Assembly (NCBI GenBank): GCA_016219285.1
Contig: JACRNJ010000049.1
Coordinates: 1 to 60,732 of the forward strand
Reading direction: 5' to 3'
DNA length: 60,732 bases
Origin: Deltaproteobacteria bacterium
GTDB taxonomy: Bacteria > Desulfobacterota > GWC2-55-46 > UBA9637
A program made the translations under genes and the position numbers. Each line of letters starts with the position of its first letter. Position 1 is the stretch's first letter. The notes beneath the pieces were generated by a model. That model did no database searches. It worked only from the letters and a program-made list of their open reading frames with translations, and had not been told where the DNA came from. Positions 48,030 through 56,594 of the stretch are shown here, piece after piece.

Positions 48030-49325
48030 ATGAATCTCAAAACAACCACCATCCTCGGCGACAGCCGCAGTATGAGAGAACTTAAGGACGAAAGCGTTCA
48101 CCTTGTTATTACATCTCCCCCCTACTGGCAGTTAAAGGACTATGGGAGTGGCAACCAGATTGGATTTAACGACAGCTATGAGGATTACATAAATAACCTC
48201 AATCTTGTCTGGAGTGAATGTTACCGGGTCTTGCACAACGGCTGCCGCTTGTGTGTAAACATAGGAGACCAGTTTGCCAGGTCTGTTTATTATGGCCGCT
48301 ACAAGATTATCCCCATCAGAGAAGAGATAATCAAGTTTTGTGAAACCATAGGATTTGATTATATGGGGGCTATTATCTGGCAGAAGGTCACTACATGCAA
48401 CACAACCGGCGGGGCCTCGATAATGGGGTCTTTTCCATATCCCCGCAACGGTATCATAAAGCTTGATTACGAGTTCATCTTGATATTTAAGAAGTTGGGC
48501 TATGCGCCAAAGGTAAGCAGGGATATCAAGGAAAAATCGAAGATGACAACGGAAGAATGGAACGAGTATTTTTACGGCCACTGGAATTTCGCGGGTGAGA
48601 GGCAGGACAAGCACCTTGCCATGTTCCCGGAAGAGCTGCCAAAGCGGTTGATTAAGATGTTCAGCTTTGTTGGCGATTCCGTCCTTGATCCATTTTTAGG
48701 AAGCGGGACTACCAGCCTCGCTGCGCAGAACCTGAACAGAAATTCGATCGGATACGAGATCAACGCTGATTTCCTGCCGATAATAAAGGAAAAGGTTGGC
48801 ACTGACAAATCCGGGTCTAATATGGAAGCCATAATTCAGGGTAAGGCAACAACTGATTTTAAGGCCGCTATCAATAAGTTACCTTATATATTTAAAGACC
48901 CTGTCAGGTTTGACAAAAAGGTTGACCCTAAAAAATTGAAGTTCGGTTCAAAGATAGATAGTTCAGAAGATCAAAAGAGGGAGACTTACCATTCTGTCAA
49001 AGAGATTATAAGTCCTGAATTGGTGATTCTTGATAACGGCTTAAAGGTGCGACTGCTTGGGGTCAAGGAGAATGTGAAGATGAATGGCAAGGCAAAGGAT
49101 TTCCTGCAAAATAAGGTCCGAGGGCAGAAGGTCTTTATGAAGTTTGACCAGGTGAAATATGATAATGCCAATAATTTGCTGTGCTATCTCTATTTAAAAA
49201 ATAAGACCTTCATCAATGCTCATCTCATCAAGACTGGTTATGCAAATGTTGATACGTCTTTCGACTACAAATACAAGGCTAAATTTCTAAACTTGGGAAT
49301 TAGCCAGGGAAGGGAAGTCGCATGA
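48030..49325 (+). CDS. DNA methyltransferase (probably N4-cytosine) with C-terminal nuclease-fold domain
   Basis: A 431-residue protein. Catalytic motif IV is TSPPYW near residue 30, the form typical of m4C methylases; the AdoMet motif DPFLGSGTTSLAA lies near residue 215, so this is a beta-class order. Residues ~320-425 resemble a staphylococcal-nuclease (SNase-like) domain (LDNGLKVRLLGVKEN...NAHLIKTGYANVD), but the DTPE-type catalytic residues are not conserved, suggesting a binding role. It overlaps the next gene by four bases (ATGA) and protects host DNA from it. Confidence 0.88.
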   Translation: MNLKTTTILGDSRSMRELKDESVHLVITSPPYWQLKDYGSGNQIGFNDSYEDYINNLNLVWSECYRVLHNGCRLCVNIGDQFARSVYYGRYKIIPIREEIIKFCETIGFDYMGAIIWQKVTTCNTTGGASIMGSFPYPRNGIIKLDYEFILIFKKLGYAPKVSRDIKEKSKMTTEEWNEYFYGHWNFAGERQDKHLAMFPEELPKRLIKMFSFVGDSVLDPFLGSGTTSLAAQNLNRNSIGYEINADFLPIIKEKVGTDKSGSNMEAIIQGKATTDFKAAINKLPYIFKDPVRFDKKVDPKKLKFGSKIDSSEDQKRETYHSVKEIISPELVILDNGLKVRLLGVKENVKMNGKAKDFLQNKVRGQKVFMKFDQVKYDNANNLLCYLYLKNKTFINAHLIKTGYANVDTSFDYKYKAKFLNLGISQGREVA

Positions 49326-49909
49326 GGATTAAGCTTAAGAATGAAGAAATAAAGGCATTGCTGAATATCGACACTCCTGACTTCCCAAAATACACGACCC
49401 AGATCATTAATCTTGCGAACCAGAATGCACAGGGGACACGGCCAAAGGTCGTAGGACAGTTAAGCGATTTGATACAGGAGTTTACAGGCAAGACGATGCC
49501 GGAATGGGAAGAATGGTATATAAAAGGACACCCCAACGCCATTAGAAATGCAACCGACAAGGTTGTTGGCATGGTGGAGAACTTTAAAGGTGTAATGAAC
49601 AAGATTGATGAGGATATGGTGCGCCGCTGGGTGCATGATCTGGTTATAATAAAGACATTCATAGGTTTGAAGTTTCAGGAGGCCGTATTAAAAAAGGGCG
49701 CTGAGAAGAAAGGCGTATCGTACCGTCTTGCAAATCCCTCTGAGGAATCAGGTGGAATAGATGGCTATATTGGGGACATTCCTGTTTCTATAAAACCTGA
49801 AACCTATCAAGTTAAAATGTCTCTTAGAGAGGACATCCCGGTCAAGATCGTATATTACAAAAAGGTCAAAGACGGAATTGTTGTAGACTATAGCGCGGTG
49901 ATTGACTGA
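49322..49909 (+). CDS. MjaI-family type II restriction endonuclease
   Basis: A 195-residue protein resembling the MjaI family: FPKYTTQIINLANQNAQGTRP near the N-terminus, RRWVHDLVIIKTFIGLKFQEA, then ESGGIDGYIGDIPVSIKPETY, in which E/D...K-type residues may form the catalytic site. MjaI recognises CTAG, so that is the predicted target; it is inference only. It overlaps the methyltransferase stop, a normal R-M operon. Confidence 0.75.
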   Translation: MRIKLKNEEIKALLNIDTPDFPKYTTQIINLANQNAQGTRPKVVGQLSDLIQEFTGKTMPEWEEWYIKGHPNAIRNATDKVVGMVENFKGVMNKIDEDMVRRWVHDLVIIKTFIGLKFQEAVLKKGAEKKGVSYRLANPSEESGGIDGYIGDIPVSIKPETYQVKMSLREDIPVKIVYYKKVKDGIVVDYSAVID

Positions 49910-49911
49910 CG

Positions 49912-50508
49912 ATGGCTATTACTTACAACCTTTACACCCTTTTAAAAGAAGAGCTTGGCAACGGCTCATCCGACCTTGTTACAAGGCCGACAGGACAGGC
50001 TATCAGAGAACGGATAGAACGGGATATTGAAAAAGAAGATGACGGGACTGTGATTGCTCTGGACTTTTCAAAGATAGGGATAGTTGACTATTCGTGCGCA
50101 GATGAGATTGCGGCAAAGCTCATATCAAGGCTTTTAAGCGGAGAATACGGCGACAGGCATATCGTCCTTACCGGCCTGAGCGAAAACCAGAAGGAAAATA
50201 TCGAAGTGGCATTGGAGCGGAAAGAACTTGCGGTTATGGGCCGGATGAGGAGACAACCCCCTTTAAATCCCCCTTTGTTAAGGGGGACTAAGGGGGTTGT
50301 CATCGGCAGCCTGAATAAATATCTCTCGGATACTTTGGAACTCATACTGAAAAAAGGTAAAATCACAGCAAAAGAACTTTCTTATAAAATGAGACTTGAA
50401 CCGAATGCAAGCGGGATGCGGCTTTTGAACCTGCATAAAAAGAGGCTGGTGAAACGGGTTGAGAAAACAGCAGACGGCGGAAAGGTATGGTCATATGAAA
50501 GGATTTAG
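49912..50508 (+). CDS. DUF4325 (STAS-like) protein with C-terminal winged-helix region
   Basis: A 198-residue protein. Residues 30-100 (TGQAIRERIERDIEKEDDG..VIALDFSKIGIVDYSCADEI) match the STAS-like DUF4325 fold. Residues ~130-198 (LELILKKGKITAKELSYKM...RLVKRVEK..DGGKVWSYERI) look like a winged helix. Between them 16 codons come from a palindromic repeat (50253-50300). It starts two bases after the endonuclease stop. Possible roles are a regulator of the R-M operon or a phosphorelay adapter; neither is shown. Confidence 0.75.
   Translation: MAITYNLYTLLKEELGNGSSDLVTRPTGQAIRERIERDIEKEDDGTVIALDFSKIGIVDYSCADEIAAKLISRLLSGEYGDRHIVLTGLSENQKENIEVALERKELAVMGRMRRQPPLNPPLLRGTKGVVIGSLNKYLSDTLELILKKGKITAKELSYKMRLEPNASGMRLLNLHKKRLVKRVEKTADGGKVWSYERI
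50253..50300 (+). repeat. Palindrome inserted in frame in the DUF4325 gene
   Basis: ACAACCCCCTTTAAAT, CCCCCTTTGTTAAGGGGG, ACTAAGGGGGTTGT: two nested inverted repeats, 48 bases, 16 codons (QPPLNPPLLRGTKGVV). Same type as the ACACACCCC...GGGGTGTGTT blocks at 12336 and 44898. Confidence 0.85.
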
Positions 50509-50523
50509 GAGGAGAAAGAAGAA

Positions 50524-51192
50524 ATGAACATGACAAAGATAAAAGATGCGTATGCTAATGCATGGCAAAAAACAAAAGAACTCAAGACACTAATTACTTT
50601 TCTCATTATTACAAATATAGTTTTTCTGTTTTTTGGTCAATGGATGATAGCCAATGGCATTCCAGTCGCCGTAGAGTTAAAAAAGGAGTTTTTAAAACAG
50701 CTGCCTGAAATGGGTTATCTTAAACCTCTTTCAGACCCGCTTGCGCCATATCTGTCATTAAAGATAGGGTATACCTTTTTATTTAATCTTATATTTGGCG
50801 CCTTGTTATCAACTACAGCCCCTGGCATTATTTTTTTTCTTCCATACATCATTGCGGTTTTCAGGGCATGGACTATAGGCGTAATATTTTATGGAACAAC
50901 GCCAACACCACTGCACTCTGTGATTTTCTACGGCACTTTCATTCTGGAATTTGGCGGTTATGTCTTCTCATCGGCCGCCGGTATAAATATAGGTCTTTCA
51001 TTGCTGAATCCGACATGGAAAGGCAAGGAAACAAGGCTTGAGGCATTTAAGGCCGCAGCAAAAGATGCTGCCATGCTATTTATCGTCACGGCAACCCTCC
51101 TTTTCCTTGGGGCAGTATGGGAAATGAGCTGGCTGCATTTTTTTGGGCTGCATGCTGAAAATTTCATTTCATTAGAAAGTTCAGGCAATTAA
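50524..51192 (+). CDS. SpoIIM-like (DUF95) membrane protein
   Basis: A 222-residue inner-membrane protein with about five helices (25-45, 85-120, 135-160, 185-205). Segment ILEFGGYVFSSAAGINIGL resembles the conserved core of stage II sporulation protein M family members, which are widespread in non-sporulating bacteria. AGGAGG occurs upstream. Function unknown. Confidence 0.6.
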   Translation: MNMTKIKDAYANAWQKTKELKTLITFLIITNIVFLFFGQWMIANGIPVAVELKKEFLKQLPEMGYLKPLSDPLAPYLSLKIGYTFLFNLIFGALLSTTAPGIIFFLPYIIAVFRAWTIGVIFYGTTPTPLHSVIFYGTFILEFGGYVFSSAAGINIGLSLLNPTWKGKETRLEAFKAAAKDAAMLFIVTATLLFLGAVWEMSWLHFFGLHAENFISLESSGN

Positions 51193-51297
51193 TACGCCTT
51201 ATACTTACATTGCGCCACAATATTATTATTGGAGACTTCCCAACAAAATTATTAATGCCAATATTCTCTTTGATAGTCGCTTTAAAATGTGTTATAA

Positions 51298-51909
51298 ATG
51301 ACTGAAGCAAAAAAGCTAACCGTGTGGAATAAAAAGAGAATTACTCTTGCCTCATCATCTCCCAGGAGAAAAGCGCTCCTTGAAGAAATTGGTTTACCGT
51401 TTGATATATACCTCAGCAATATAGATGAAAATATTAAGAATGGGGAAACCCCGGAAGAACATTGCCTAAGACTTGCGGAGGAAAAGGCAAAATGTGCTGC
51501 AAAAAATGTGAAAAACAGTTGGATAATCGGGGCAGATACAGTAGTATTTATTGATAACCGTATTTTAGGCAAGCCGTCCGGCATAAAAGAGGCCAGAGAG
51601 ATGCTGAATCTCTTGAGCGGCAGATATCACGCAGTTGTAACAGCATTCTGCCTTTTGAATGCCTCTACAGGTAAGACCATAAAAAAGGCAGTAAAAAGCA
51701 AGGTGAAGATAAAAAATCTTACAGACAAGGAAATTGACGATTATCTTAAAACAGGCGAATCTCTTGACAAGGCTGGGGCGTATGCTGCGCAGGGTGTTGG
51801 TAATTTTATGATTGAAAAGATAGAAGGCTCATATACCAATGTGGTTGGTCTGCCCATGGAAGAATTAAAAGAGACGTTGGAAAAAATTGGAATTATAAAC
51901 AAAGTTTAG
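51298..51909 (+). CDS. maf: Maf-family nucleoside triphosphate pyrophosphatase
   Basis: A 203-residue Maf/YhdE-type enzyme: ITLASSSPRRKALLEEIG, IIGADTVVFIDNRILGKP, LSGRYHAVVT, AGAYAAQGVGNFMIEKIEGSYTNVVGLP (in parts AGAYAAQG, GSYTNVVGLP). It hydrolyses non-canonical or canonical dNTP/NTP. A promoter-like TTGATA-17-TATAAA (51270-51298) runs into the first ATG; if it is used, translation must begin downstream, for example at GTG 51322 (VWNKKRITL). Confidence 0.95.
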   Translation: MTEAKKLTVWNKKRITLASSSPRRKALLEEIGLPFDIYLSNIDENIKNGETPEEHCLRLAEEKAKCAAKNVKNSWIIGADTVVFIDNRILGKPSGIKEAREMLNLLSGRYHAVVTAFCLLNASTGKTIKKAVKSKVKIKNLTDKEIDDYLKTGESLDKAGAYAAQGVGNFMIEKIEGSYTNVVGLPMEELKETLEKIGIINKV

Positions 51910-51910
51910 T

Positions 51911-52003
51911 AATCTGACGATTCGTCGGCGCTTGCAACTCAATCCTTTTTTCAAGACTAAAGCCTTGGGTTACAAAAATACGCCGATGAATCGGCAACTA
52001 CAG
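51911..52003. repeat. Inverted repeat related to the MITE-like family
   Basis: GTAATCTGACGATTCGTCGGCG at the left (begins GTAATCTGACGATTCG) and ACGCCGATGAATCGGCAACTAC at the right (ends GAATCGGCAACTAC) face each other over ~50 bases. Pattern similar to GTAGTCTGCCGAT...ATCGGC of the MITE copies. Confidence 0.5.
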
Positions 52004-52040
52004 TATTTGGCCTGTCTGCGTGCAACACACAGGCAGGCCA

Positions 52041-52084
52041 AAGATTGCGTTTGTCAGAAAATGCATTTGCATTTTCTGAGTTAA
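52041..52084. repeat. Dispersed repeat C, copy 3
   Basis: AAGATTGCGTTTGTCAG followed by the palindrome GAAAATGCA-TT-TGCATTTTC. It runs into the region just before yggS and extends that open frame upstream by 18 spurious codons. Confidence 0.75.
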
Positions 52085-52098
52085 CGAAAGGGTGCATC

Positions 52099-52791
52099 AT
52101 GCCGTCAATAATTCCTAAAAATATAGCAATGGTCAGGGAAAGGATAGAAAGGGCTACCAGACATGTTGGCAGGGAACCCAGAGAGATAACCCTTGTAGCG
52201 GCTGTAAAGACGATTGACATAAAAAGGATACAAGAGGTTGTAAAGGCAGGGATTAAGACTATGGGAGAGAACTATGTTCAGGAGGCAAAGAAAAAGATTG
52301 AGAATATACGGGGAGGAAAGGATGTCATCTGGCATTTTATAGGCCATTTGCAAAAGAATAAGGCAAAGGATGCTGTTAAATTATTTGACATGATAGAGAC
52401 CATTGACTCTATCGGTCTGGCAAAGGAATTAAATAAAAGGGCAGAGAAAAAACTGGATGTCCTGATTCAGGTAAACCTGTCAAAAGAGAAGACAAAGGGC
52501 GGGGTTACCGAAAATGAGGCATTGGGTCTATCCCGTGAGATTGCTAAACTCGATAATCTTTCGCTGAAAGGGCTCATGACCATTCCGCCATATTTTGAAC
52601 ATCCTGAAATGTCGCGGCCTTATTTTACCGAATTGAGAAGATTGGCAGAAAAGATACGGCGTGAAAATCTTCCTAATGTTATTATGAAAGATCTCTCCAT
52701 GGGCATGTCCCATGATTTTGAAGTTGCCATTGAAGAAGGTGCAACAATCATAAGGGTTGGGACAGCGATATTCGGGGAGAGGGAAAAATAA
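52099..52791 (+). CDS. yggS: PLP homeostasis protein (YggS/PLPBP family)
   Basis: A 230-residue fold-type III PLP protein: LVAAVKT (Lys binds PLP), GENYVQEAKKKIE, WHFIGHLQKNKA, MTIPPYF, LSMGMSHDFEVAIEEGATIIRVGTAIFG (core LSMGMSHDF). It handles free PLP and is not a classical enzyme. The start is the ATG (MPSIIPKN) after AAAGGG; upstream in-frame codons come from repeat C. It heads yggS-proC-yggT-yggU, a widespread cluster. Confidence 0.96.
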   Translation: MPSIIPKNIAMVRERIERATRHVGREPREITLVAAVKTIDIKRIQEVVKAGIKTMGENYVQEAKKKIENIRGGKDVIWHFIGHLQKNKAKDAVKLFDMIETIDSIGLAKELNKRAEKKLDVLIQVNLSKEKTKGGVTENEALGLSREIAKLDNLSLKGLMTIPPYFEHPEMSRPYFTELRRLAEKIRRENLPNVIMKDLSMGMSHDFEVAIEEGATIIRVGTAIFGEREK

Positions 52792-52822
52792 AAAAGATTT
52801 AATTTTAAAATTTAATCTCCGA

Positions 52823-52866
52823 TATAATGAGAGGGTTTTACCCCCGCACTTGTATAAAGTGCGGGG
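52823..52866 (+). other. TATAAT and hairpin in the proC leader
   Basis: TATAAT (52823-52828) with only a weak -35 (TTAATT) upstream is followed by a strong hairpin CCCCGCACTT-N5-AAGTGCGGGG (52842-52866). AGGAGG precedes the proC start. The hairpin lacks a T-run, so it may stabilise the mRNA or be another REP-type repeat. Confidence 0.5.
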
Positions 52867-52902
52867 TTTAGCCCTGCATAAAAATCAGTATGGGAGGAAA
52901 TT

Positions 52903-53724
52903 ATGCTGACAAACAAAACAATAGGTTTCATAGGTGCAGGCAATATGGGAGAGGCGCTTATACGGGGACTTCTTGCATCCAAAAAGATTACCCCTGGACA
53001 GATACTTGCCTCTGACAAAATAAAGGAAAGGCTTTCATATATTACAGAGAAATATGGGATAAAGGTCTTTACCAAAAGTTTTGAGTTGGTCAAGGACGCT
53101 GATGTAATTATCTTTGCAGTTAAATCAAATGATATAAAAGATGCTGTTAAAGAGATAGGAGATGATATAACAAAAGATAAACTTCTCATCACTATTGCAG
53201 CAGGGGTATCAATGAACTTTTTGCTTGAATATATCCCGCATCCTGTGCCGCCTATTATAAGGGTTATGCCAAACACACCTGCCCTTATATGTGAAGGCGC
53301 AATAGGGATATATTCTGCTCCTGGTGTTTCAGAAGATAACAAAACTCTTGCTGTCCAGATATTTGAGACAGTTGGCAAGGTAGTGGTCATTGAAAATGAA
53401 GAACTGATGGATGCTGTTACAGGTTTGAGCGGAAGCGGGCCTGCATATGTCTTCTTAATCCTTGAGGCGCTATCCGATGCAGGGGTAAGTGTAGGTCTTT
53501 CAAGAAAGACTGCAAATCTGCTTGCAATACAGACTGTTCTCGGAGCTGCTAAGCTGGCAATGAAAAGCGGCAAGCATTTTGGCGAATTAAAGGATATGGT
53601 AACTTCTCCAGGAGGCACAACCATTGCCGGTCTTGAAAAACTTGAAGAGGGCTGCCTCAGGGCAACAATGATAAAGGCGGTCGAAGCTGCGACAAAGAGG
53701 TCAAAGGAATTGTCGGGGAAATAG
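52903..53724 (+). CDS. proC: Pyrroline-5-carboxylate reductase
   Basis: A 273-residue enzyme: GFIGAGNMGEALIRGLL (NAD(P) binding), AVKSNDI, MPNTPALICEGA, GLSGSGPAYVF and SPGGTTIAGL. It catalyses the last step of proline synthesis. It is encoded between yggS and yggT, as in many bacteria. Confidence 0.98.
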   Translation: MLTNKTIGFIGAGNMGEALIRGLLASKKITPGQILASDKIKERLSYITEKYGIKVFTKSFELVKDADVIIFAVKSNDIKDAVKEIGDDITKDKLLITIAAGVSMNFLLEYIPHPVPPIIRVMPNTPALICEGAIGIYSAPGVSEDNKTLAVQIFETVGKVVVIENEELMDAVTGLSGSGPAYVFLILEALSDAGVSVGLSRKTANLLAIQTVLGAAKLAMKSGKHFGELKDMVTSPGGTTIAGLEKLEEGCLRATMIKAVEAATKRSKELSGK

Positions 53725-53725
53725 T

Positions 53726-53786
53726 TAATTGGTGAATTAGAGAATTGGTTTTTCTAATTAACTAATATCTAATTAACCAATTAGCT
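53726..53786. repeat. Octad-type inverted array (proC-yggT gap)
   Basis: TTAATTGG, TGAATTAG, AGAATTGG, then TAATTAAC, TAATATC, TAATTAAC, CAATTAGC: period-8 units with complementary arms, similar to 10770-10826. Confidence 0.6.
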
Positions 53787-53802
53787 CGCAGAGGAGGTAC
53801 AG

Positions 53803-54105
53803 TTGTTTATATTTGCAAATCTCATAGAGGCCTTATCTGTTATTTTTTCTTATCTCTTAACTATCTATATGTGGATAATTATCATAAGGGCGCTCATCTC
53901 ATGGGTAAACCCAGACCCGTATAGCCCGATTGTGAGATTTCTATATCAGGCCACAGAACCGGTACTATATCCAATAAGGAGAAAGCTGCCGTTTATGGGC
54001 GGCATAGACCTTTCGCCAATTATTGTTTTGCTTGTCATATTATTTTTGCAGGTATTCTTGGTGAAAACATTAAACGAGCTGGCAATACACTTAAGGACAC
54101 TCTGA
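53803..54105 (+). CDS. yggT: YggT-family membrane protein
   Basis: A 100-residue protein with two membrane helices (about 5-30 and 70-92) and the conserved loop ALISWVNPDPYSPIVRFLYQ...EPVLYPIRRKLPFMGGIDLSPI (parts shown), characteristic of YggT/YlmG. Start is TTG after GAGGAGG. Linked to cell division and membrane homeostasis in several bacteria. Confidence 0.93.
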   Translation: MFIFANLIEALSVIFSYLLTIYMWIIIIRALISWVNPDPYSPIVRFLYQATEPVLYPIRRKLPFMGGIDLSPIIVLLVILFLQVFLVKTLNELAIHLRTL

Positions 54106-54119
54106 AAAACTCTTTTTAT

Positions 54120-54204
54120 GTCATTCCCGCATGTTTTTAGCGGGAATCCAGTTCTTGTAAATTTAATGACTTATGGATGCCCGACAGAAGCATTCGGGCA
54201 TGAC
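54120..54204. repeat. Dispersed GTCATTCCCGC repeat, copy 2
   Basis: GTCATTCCCGC, GCGGGAATCCAG, GGATGCCCG and final GGGCATGAC in the same order as 1614-1690. It lies just after yggT; the short ORF through it is repeat-derived. Confidence 0.8.
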
Positions 54205-54287
54205 AATTTTAAAAAAGGTAGTTTTTCACCAAAGCGGGCAATAGACCAAAGAAAAATTCACGCATCCATTAGAAACGGCAAAAGAAG

Positions 54288-54629
54288 ATGCACAGGACGA
54301 CAAACTCAAATTTATCAAAAAATAGTCTCCCATTCCTAACACATAATAAAGAAAGAATACTCTTAAGACTCTACATCCAGCCTCGTGCCTCAAAAAATGA
54401 AATTACAGGCATACACGCTGGAACCGCATTGAAAATAAGACTAACCTCGCCTCCGGTTGAAGGCGCTGCAAATTCAGCATGTATAGAATTTCTTGCCGAT
54501 ATTTTGAAGATAAGAAAAAGCCAGTTAGAGATTGCATCGGGCAAAAAATCAAGGATAAAACAGGTTAAAATAATAGGCTGTTCATTTAAAGAAGTGGAAG
54601 ATAAGGTGCTCGGATATTTATCATGTTAA
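54288..54629 (+). CDS. yggU: YggU (DUF167) family protein
   Basis: Up to 113 residues: LRLYIQPRASKNEITGIH, LKIRLTSPPVEGAANSACIEFLA and KSQLEIASGKKSRIKQV, the DUF167 signature. The first ~25 codons are not conserved in this family and no ribosome site marks the ATG, so the true start may be nearer residue 15-25. Function unknown; last gene of the yggS-proC-yggT-yggU set. Confidence 0.88.
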   Translation: MHRTTNSNLSKNSLPFLTHNKERILLRLYIQPRASKNEITGIHAGTALKIRLTSPPVEGAANSACIEFLADILKIRKSQLEIASGKKSRIKQVKIIGCSFKEVEDKVLGYLSC

Positions 54630-54646
54630 AAAAGGCTACAATGGGT

Positions 54647-54985
54647 TCATTTCTTATCAGATGACATTAACACCTGCTTTAATATTCCCTTCTCATATTT
54701 CTTCAGGGAGATTATTCTTCCTTGGCCATTAAAATATGCTTCGTAGTATGTATAGAGATTATTGGCCTCTTCATAGTTTATTACTTCAATAGGCTCATAC
54801 GGCGGCTTGCTGCTTCTGATATCCCTGAAGTAATGCGGACCGCCTGTATATTTTCCCTCAGCACGGCAGATTGCAGTTCCTATAATAAGTAGAAAACAGA
54901 CATAGAAACAGAAATAAAAAGCTAATGCTTTAATTTTGCTCGTCTTTAATTTTATATTTCCAATTTCTGATTTTTTACTTCTCAT
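54647..54985 (-). CDS. Small membrane-anchored or secreted protein
   Basis: A 112-residue protein with a hydrophobic segment at about 24-42 ending near ICRAEG, consistent with a signal peptide or anchor. The body (YFRDIRSSKPPYEPIEVINYEE and NLYTYYEAYFNGQGRII, shown in parts) resembles the DUF6156 type. The first ~20 codons are AT-rich heptad-like DNA (TAAAAAA, TCAGAAA, TTGGAAA, TATAAAA), so the native start may be later. It lies downstream of rpoD. Confidence 0.6.
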   Translation of the reverse strand: MRSKKSEIGNIKLKTSKIKALAFYFCFYVCFLLIIGTAICRAEGKYTGGPHYFRDIRSSKPPYEPIEVINYEEANNLYTYYEAYFNGQGRIISLKKYEKGILKQVLMSSDKK

Positions 54986-55001
54986 TTGCGCTATATAAGA
55001 C

Positions 55002-56507
55002 CTATTCCTCGCTAAACCCTTTTAATAACTTAACCCTTGTAGGATGCCTCAGTCTCCTTATGGCCTTGGCCTCTATCTGGCGAACCCTTTCTCTGGTAAC
55101 ACCTAAAACCTTTCCCACTTCTTCAAGAGTATAATCCTGTTTTTCTCCCACACCGAATCTCATTCTTAAAACCTTTTCCTCGCGCGGCGTTAAGGTTGCA
55201 AGTACTCGCTGGGTTTGGTCTGAAAGGTCCCTTTCTATTGCAGCCTCTGAAGGAGAAGGTGATTTTTCATCTTCAATAAAATCCCCCAATGAACTTTCCT
55301 CATCATCCCCGATTGGAGTTTCCAGAGAAAGCGTTTGCTTCATAAGACGGAGGATGCGTCTTACCTTTGAGACATGAATAGTCATCCTGTCAGCTATCTC
55401 ATCAGGGGTAGGCTCTCTGCCAAGTTCCTTAAGAAGCTGCCGGGATGTCTGCAGCAGCCTGTTTATGGTCTCTATCATGTGAACAGGTATTCGGATTGTC
55501 CTGCCGTGGTCGGCTATTGCCCTTGTTATTGCCTGGCGGATCCACCATGTCGCGTAAGTTGAAAATTTGTAGCCCTTCTTGTAGTCAAACTTGTCTACTG
55601 CCTTCATAAGCCCGATATTCCCCTCTTGAACAAGGTCGGAAAATTTTAAGCCCAGATTCATATATCTCTTTGCAATACTCACCACAAGCCTTAAATTAGC
55701 CTCTACCAACCTTTTTTTCGCCCTTCTGACAACAACATCATGCGTTTTAATTTCCATGGCCAATTGCCTCAGTATTTCCCTGTTCATTTCGGTCTTTCGC
55801 ATTATCCATCTTATGCGCTTTTTGGCCCTCTCTGTCTTTTTAGCGCCCCTCTTTTTCTCTTCTCTTTCTATAAATTTCTCAAGCTTGATTATACGATGGG
55901 CAATCCTGTTGATTACAGCCGGATTAAGGCTCAACTCCTTTAATAATTTATATGCGCCTTCCTTTTTCCTCCTCTTAAGTTTATCTATCTCAATCAGAAT
56001 CTCTTCTTTATGCTCTTCATCATATTGCTGCTGGGTTGTTTCATCAATTTCCTCCATAAGCTCCCTGATGGAGGCCTTGTCTTCCTTTATCCTTTCAGCT
56101 ATCCGAAGCACCTCTCTGGATGCAAACTGACTGCTGAGTGTAAGCCTTTTAAGCTCATTTCTTCCATCCTCAATATCCTTGGCCAGAACGACCTCATCTT
56201 CTCTATTCAAGAGAGAGACAGCGCCCATCTCTTTCATGTAAATCCTTACCGGGTCTTCTATGCCTTCAACTGCCATAACCTTTTCTTCTACCACTTCCTC
56301 AGCGGCGGCTGCCTTTTCAGCGCTATCCCCCACTTCTATGCCCATTTCTCCAAGAGTTTCAAGAAGACTGTCCATGTCATCAACAGAAAATCCTTCATGC
56401 GGCAGCGCATCATTAATCTCCTCATAAGTCAAAAATCCTTTGTCCTTGCCTACTTCAATAAGTTTTTGAAGCTCGGCGCTGTTATTTGCCGTCGCTGTTC
56501 TGGCCAT
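55002..56507 (-). CDS. rpoD: Primary sigma factor RpoD (sigma-70)
   Basis: A 501-residue sigma-70: an N-terminal region 1.1-like domain ([17 protein letters not shown]), region 1.2 ([16 protein letters not shown]), core [17 protein letters not shown] and [14 protein letters not shown] (2.3-2.4), region 3, and region 4 ending [20 protein letters not shown]. The start is the ATG after GGAG, two codons into the longest frame. The non-conserved region is short. dnaG, its usual neighbour, is not on this side. Confidence 0.97.
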   Translation of the reverse strand: MARTATANNSAELQKLIEVGKDKGFLTYEEINDALPHEGFSVDDMDSLLETLGEMGIEVGDSAEKAAAAEEVVEEKVMAVEGIEDPVRIYMKEMGAVSLLNREDEVVLAKDIEDGRNELKRLTLSSQFASREVLRIAERIKEDKASIRELMEEIDETTQQQYDEEHKEEILIEIDKLKRRKKEGAYKLLKELSLNPAVINRIAHRIIKLEKFIEREEKKRGAKKTERAKKRIRWIMRKTEMNREILRQLAMEIKTHDVVVRRAKKRLVEANLRLVVSIAKRYMNLGLKFSDLVQEGNIGLMKAVDKFDYKKGYKFSTYATWWIRQAITRAIADHGRTIRIPVHMIETINRLLQTSRQLLKELGREPTPDEIADRMTIHVSKVRRILRLMKQTLSLETPIGDDEESSLGDFIEDEKSPSPSEAAIERDLSDQTQRVLATLTPREEKVLRMRFGVGEKQDYTLEEVGKVLGVTRERVRQIEAKAIRRLRHPTRVKLLKGFSEE

Positions 56508-56594
56508 TTTCAACTCCTTTTACAAGTAAAAATTTAAATGTTTAATATAATATGGATGGTAAAAAGTAGTCAAATATATTTTAATTAATTTTAA

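Noticed and set aside
54118-54339. 73-codon open frame after yggT
   Set aside because: Its first 29 codons are the GTCATTCCCGC repeat; no homology seen.
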